Assembly (NCBI GenBank): GCA_030042915.1
Contig: JASHYS010000246.1
Coordinates: 1-6,442, forward strand
Length of the DNA stretch: 6,442 bases
Reading direction: 5' to 3'
Source: Acidobacteriaceae bacterium
GTDB taxonomy: Bacteria > Acidobacteriota > Terriglobia > Terriglobales > Acidobacteriaceae
Below the pieces are notes generated by a model. The model had not been told where the DNA came from and did not search any database. It worked only from the letters and a program-made list of their open reading frames with translations. The position numbers and the translations under genes are program-made. Positions 3,996 to 6,442 of this stretch are shown here, piece by piece. Within the stretch, counting starts at the first letter, position 1. The number at the start of each line of letters is the position of its first letter.

Positions 3996-5420
3996 ATGCC
4001 GTCAACGGTTAATGCGAGCGAGAAGGGCACCGGCGGGCTGAAGTTGAGCGGCGCGCGCCGGACCGCATTGATCTGGATTCTGGTGTGCATCGGCATCTCT
4101 GTGCTTTGGGGCACGTGTCTGGAAGTCACCTCCTATGCCGGCATGGCGGATTTCAAGGCGGTTTACTATGGAGCGCGCTGCCTGATCCAGCATCAGGATC
4201 CGTACAAACCGGCGGTATTCCAGAGCGTGTACCTGGCTGAAGGCGGGAGTTTACCCACCGACCCTTTCAAATTGAGCATGTTTCGGAAAGGTGTGTTCGC
4301 CTGCATCAATCTGCCGAGCGCGCTGACGCTGGTGACTCCGTTCGCCTTGCTGCCATATGGACTCGCACACGTGCTGTGGATGGTTCTGATCGCCACAAGC
4401 TTCACGGTTGCTTGCCTGCTGATGTGGGACGTGGGGGGCAAGTTTGCGCCCGGACTCTCGCTCTTTTTGATTTGCGTTCTGCTGAGCAATATTGAGATTG
4501 CGTACACGCTGGGGAATATGGCCGGCATTGCCGTGGCGCTGTGCGCGGTTGCGGTGTGGTGTTTCCTCAAGGAGCGGTATACCGGCGCCGGCGTGGTCTG
4601 CATGGCAGTGGCCTTGTTGTTGAAGCCGCACGATGTGATTCTGGTGTGGCTCTATTTCCTTCTGGTGGGTGGGCGCAACCGGAAGCGGTCGCTTCAAGTT
4701 GCCGTATTGGTGGCTGTGGTGGCGCTGCCGGCTCTGCTGTGGGTTTCGCACACGGCGCCGCAGTGGGCGACGGAGATGCAGGCGAACCTGGCGGCGGGTT
4801 CGGCGCGCGGCAGCTTGAATGACGCCGGCCCGACCTCGCTTGCCTTCCGCTACGCCGACGTTGTGATCAGCCTGCAGTCGATCTTCAGCGTCTTCCGCGA
4901 CGATCCTGGTTTCTACAACCTTGCCAGCTATCTGACTTGCGGGGTACTGCTGCTGATTGGGGCAGTGCGAATACTCAGGTCGCGCTTCTCGGAGTCGAAT
5001 GCATGGTTCGCCCTGGCGGCTATTTCAGCTCTTTCTGTGCTGCCGGTGTACCATCGCCTGCACGACGCCAAGCTGCTGCTGCTTACCATTCCTGCCTGTG
5101 CCATGCTTTGGCGTGAAGGCAGCCGGGTTCGCTGGGTGGCGAGCCTGATGAATACCGCCGCGATTGTGTTGACCGCGGATATTCCATCGACGCTGTTGCT
5201 CGGCCTTCCCCGTGTTTTCAGCCAGCGTCCGTCAGGAATCGCTGGAGACCTGGTGGCCCTGGTGCTGACGCGGCCGGCGGCGCTTTCAGTGACGGCTCTC
5301 GGTGTCTTCTATTTGGGTGTTTTCGTCTGGCGAACGCTGCCAGCGCGACAGGCCGCGACAAAGGGCGCAGTTTCGGGGCGCGAACAGGGATCGCGGGAAG
5401 CTGTGGCCGTAGTTCAATAG
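3996..5420 (+). CDS. GT-C/GT87-like polytopic membrane glycosyltransferase B
   Basis: This 474-aa protein is a tandem paralogue of the preceding gene along its whole length. Shared marks are Asp52 in MADFKAVYYG, ARCL at 60-63, QDPYK at 67-71, NLPSAL at 105-110, KPHD at 210-213 followed by a WLYFLL segment, YHRLHDAKLLLL at 352-363 and IPACAMLW at 366-373. About ten membrane segments are followed by a hydrophilic C-terminal tail of about 28 residues, presumably cytoplasmic. The start has a strong Shine-Dalgarno (GGGGAGG, 3982-3988) seven bases before the ATG. The 17-base gap to the upstream gene implies co-translation. Two retained paralogues with intact motifs suggest two linkages or two acceptors rather than redundancy; this is inference. 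The substrate is unknown, and a polysaccharide or lipid acceptor is as possible as the pilins. Confidence 0.86.
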   Translation: MPSTVNASEKGTGGLKLSGARRTALIWILVCIGISVLWGTCLEVTSYAGMADFKAVYYGARCLIQHQDPYKPAVFQSVYLAEGGSLPTDPFKLSMFRKGVFACINLPSALTLVTPFALLPYGLAHVLWMVLIATSFTVACLLMWDVGGKFAPGLSLFLICVLLSNIEIAYTLGNMAGIAVALCAVAVWCFLKERYTGAGVVCMAVALLLKPHDVILVWLYFLLVGGRNRKRSLQVAVLVAVVALPALLWVSHTAPQWATEMQANLAAGSARGSLNDAGPTSLAFRYADVVISLQSIFSVFRDDPGFYNLASYLTCGVLLLIGAVRILRSRFSESNAWFALAAISALSVLPVYHRLHDAKLLLLTIPACAMLWREGSRVRWVASLMNTAAIVLTADIPSTLLLGLPRVFSQRPSGIAGDLVALVLTRPAALSVTALGVFYLGVFVWRTLPARQAATKGAVSGREQGSREAVAVVQ

Positions 5421-5539
5421 TTCGGGTCAGCGCTGGGCTAATGAACATTGCGCCTACGGCGCAGGCAGCGGGCGACAGTGCGCTGCGGCGTATACTGACG
5501 GCGAGGCGGAGCGCCGGATGCACCTTCGGATTCGTTTTG
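5421..5539. promoter_or_regulatory. Intergenic region with a third CGTATAC(A/T)G site
   Basis: This 119-base gap separates the second glycosyltransferase from the receptor gene. It contains GGCGTATACTGA (5488-5499), which matches GGCGTATACAGA at 975-986 in 11 of 12 bases, so the same factor may bind both places. TATACT (5491-5496) is also a good -10 hexamer, but no -35 box stands at the right distance. TGCGCC-TAC-GGCGCA (5449-5463) can fold into a tight hairpin without a T-run, so no terminator is recognised after the glycosyltransferase operon and readthrough into the receptor gene is possible. Confidence 0.4.
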
Positions 5540-5553
5540 ATGCGATGTGTTGA
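5518..5553 (+). CDS. Possible 11-codon leader ORF overlapping the receptor start
   Basis: GGCGGAG (5505-5511) stands six bases before ATG 5518, which opens an 11-codon frame (MHLRIRFDAMC) ending at TGA 5551-5553. This overlaps the proposed receptor ATG at 5540 in a different frame. The receptor ATG itself lacks a clear ribosome-binding site, so translation of the short frame could deliver ribosomes to it by coupling. Chance cannot be excluded for so short an ORF. Confidence 0.25.
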   Translation: MHLRIRFDAMC

Positions 5554-6442
5554 ATATGCGAGGCGGGCCGGCGCGGGCCTGCTTTTCGTTTTTTGGGCCA
5601 CGCCCGTGGTTGGCCACTCTCAAACCGTTGCGGCACCCATGATGGTAACGGTCGTGGATGAAAACGGCGCGGCGGTATCGGGCGCACTGGTGACGATTCG
5701 AGAGCCGGGAGTTGCGCCCATGCAACTGCGCACGGACTACGCGGGAAACTGCGTGGACTCGGCGCAGCCGCAAACGCCTTTCGCGATCCACGTGGAAAAG
5801 CCGGGATTTTATGAGACGGACGAGAGCGGAATCGAGCCCGGCCAACGTAGTGTGCGCGTGATTCTGGCGCATGAGCAAATTGTGCGCGAACAGGTGAGCG
5901 TGACGGCGTCGACGCAGGGCATCGATACGCAGCAGGTGTCGGACCAGAGCACGATGAATACGACGGAGATCGTCAACATTCCGTTTGAGCCGTCGAATGA
6001 CATCCGCGCTCTGCTGGCTTTTTATCCCGGGGTAGTGCCGGATGCGAGCGGACAAGTACACGTGGCCGGTTCGGAGACGTGGGAGACGCTGGACACGATC
6101 GACGGGTTCGATGTGCGCGCGCCGGTGGGCGGACTGCTGAGCCTGCGTGTGAGTACCGATGCGGTGCGCTCGATTGACCAGGAAAGCACGCGCTACCCGG
6201 TGGAGTTCGGGCGCGCGACCGGGGGTGTGATCGCGTACTACACGGGAATGGGCGACAACAAGTTTCGCTTTAACGCGACGAATTTTTTTCCGTCGCTCCG
6301 CGACTTGAACGGAATCCACTTTGAGGAGTTTGTTCCGCGATTCACATTTTCGGGCCCGCTCGAACGCAACCGCGCGTGGTGGTACGACGGCGTGGAGATG
6401 GAGGCAGACAATATATATGTCTCAGAGCTGCCGGCCAACGCC
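5540..6442 (+). CDS. Oar-like TonB-dependent receptor with carboxypeptidase-regulatory-like domain, 3' end beyond window
   Basis: The frame is open for 301 codons to the window edge. From ATG 5540 there is a signal-peptide-like start: basic residues, a hydrophobic stretch at about 11-25, then VVGHSQ as a likely cleavage region. Next comes a carboxypeptidase-regulatory-like beta-sandwich at about 35-115 (MVTVVDENGAAVSGALVTI, then PGFYE), then the linker VREQVSVTAS. A plug domain follows at about 140-240, with FYPGVVPDASGQVHVAG, then DTIDGFDVR and YPVEFGRATGGVI. The barrel begins after that; FSGPLERNRAWWY is typical of the family. These outer-membrane proteins are usually about 1000 residues and are thought to import or bind large substrates using TonB energy; the ligand is unknown. 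An in-frame ATG at 5441 would add 33 residues before the signal peptide and is less likely. Whether it belongs with the pilin-glycosyltransferase genes is unclear. Confidence 0.87.
   Translation, partial: MRCVEYARRAGAGLLFVFWATPVVGHSQTVAAPMMVTVVDENGAAVSGALVTIREPGVAPMQLRTDYAGNCVDSAQPQTPFAIHVEKPGFYETDESGIEPGQRSVRVILAHEQIVREQVSVTASTQGIDTQQVSDQSTMNTTEIVNIPFEPSNDIRALLAFYPGVVPDASGQVHVAGSETWETLDTIDGFDVRAPVGGLLSLRVSTDAVRSIDQESTRYPVEFGRATGGVIAYYTGMGDNKFRFNATNFFPSLRDLNGIHFEEFVPRFTFSGPLERNRAWWYDGVEMEADNIYVSELPANA

Noticed and set aside
5438..6319. 293-codon minus-strand open frame
   Set aside because: Arg/His-rich, without any recognisable domain; it is antisense to the receptor gene, whose protein is clearly recognisable.

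Overview
The window looks like chromosomal DNA from a GC-rich soil-type bacterium, most plausibly an Acidobacteriota (Terriglobia-like). The taxonomic call is an inference. It rests on an Oar-like TonB-dependent receptor with a carboxypeptidase-regulatory-like N-terminal domain (a family greatly expanded in that phylum), on base composition, and on tandem Flp pilins. No rRNA, tRNA, transposase, CRISPR array or phage gene is visible.

Layout, left to right. (1) 1-873, minus strand: the N-terminal 291 codons of a polytopic GT-C membrane protein resembling the GT87/DUF2029 family; the rest lies outside the window. (2) 874-1125: a divergent regulatory region with two GTATAC-centred palindromes 41 bp apart in mirror orientation, then a near-consensus sigma-54 (-24/-12) promoter facing the pilins. 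(3) 1126-2528, plus strand: four tandem Flp/type IVb prepilin genes. Each has a leader of about 21 residues ending EEG, then QD(L/M)VEY and a mature peptide of exactly 42 residues. A strong intrinsic terminator lies between pilins 2 and 3, and several RNA stem-loops lie between the genes. (4) 2584-5420, plus strand: two tandem paralogous GT-C/GT87-like membrane proteins, 464 and 474 aa, starting only 55 bp after the last pilin. (5) 5421-5539: a short intergenic stretch with a third CGTATAC(A/T)G site and a tiny leader ORF. (6) 5540-6442, plus strand: the N-terminal 301 codons of an Oar-like TonB-dependent receptor, cut by the window edge.

How it may work together (inference). The pilins would be exported and processed by a Tad/Flp machine encoded elsewhere, since no tad/cpa gene is present here. 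The tight linkage of four pilins to two GT-C enzymes, with a third homologue divergent from the same control region, suggests a cell-surface module. In it, lipid-linked sugar donors could be used to glycosylate the Flp pili or to build an associated surface glycan. The sigma-54 promoter with upstream paired palindromes suggests control by a bacterial enhancer-binding protein, as known for some type IVa pilin genes. The pilin-glycosyltransferase link is the main candidate for an undescribed system.
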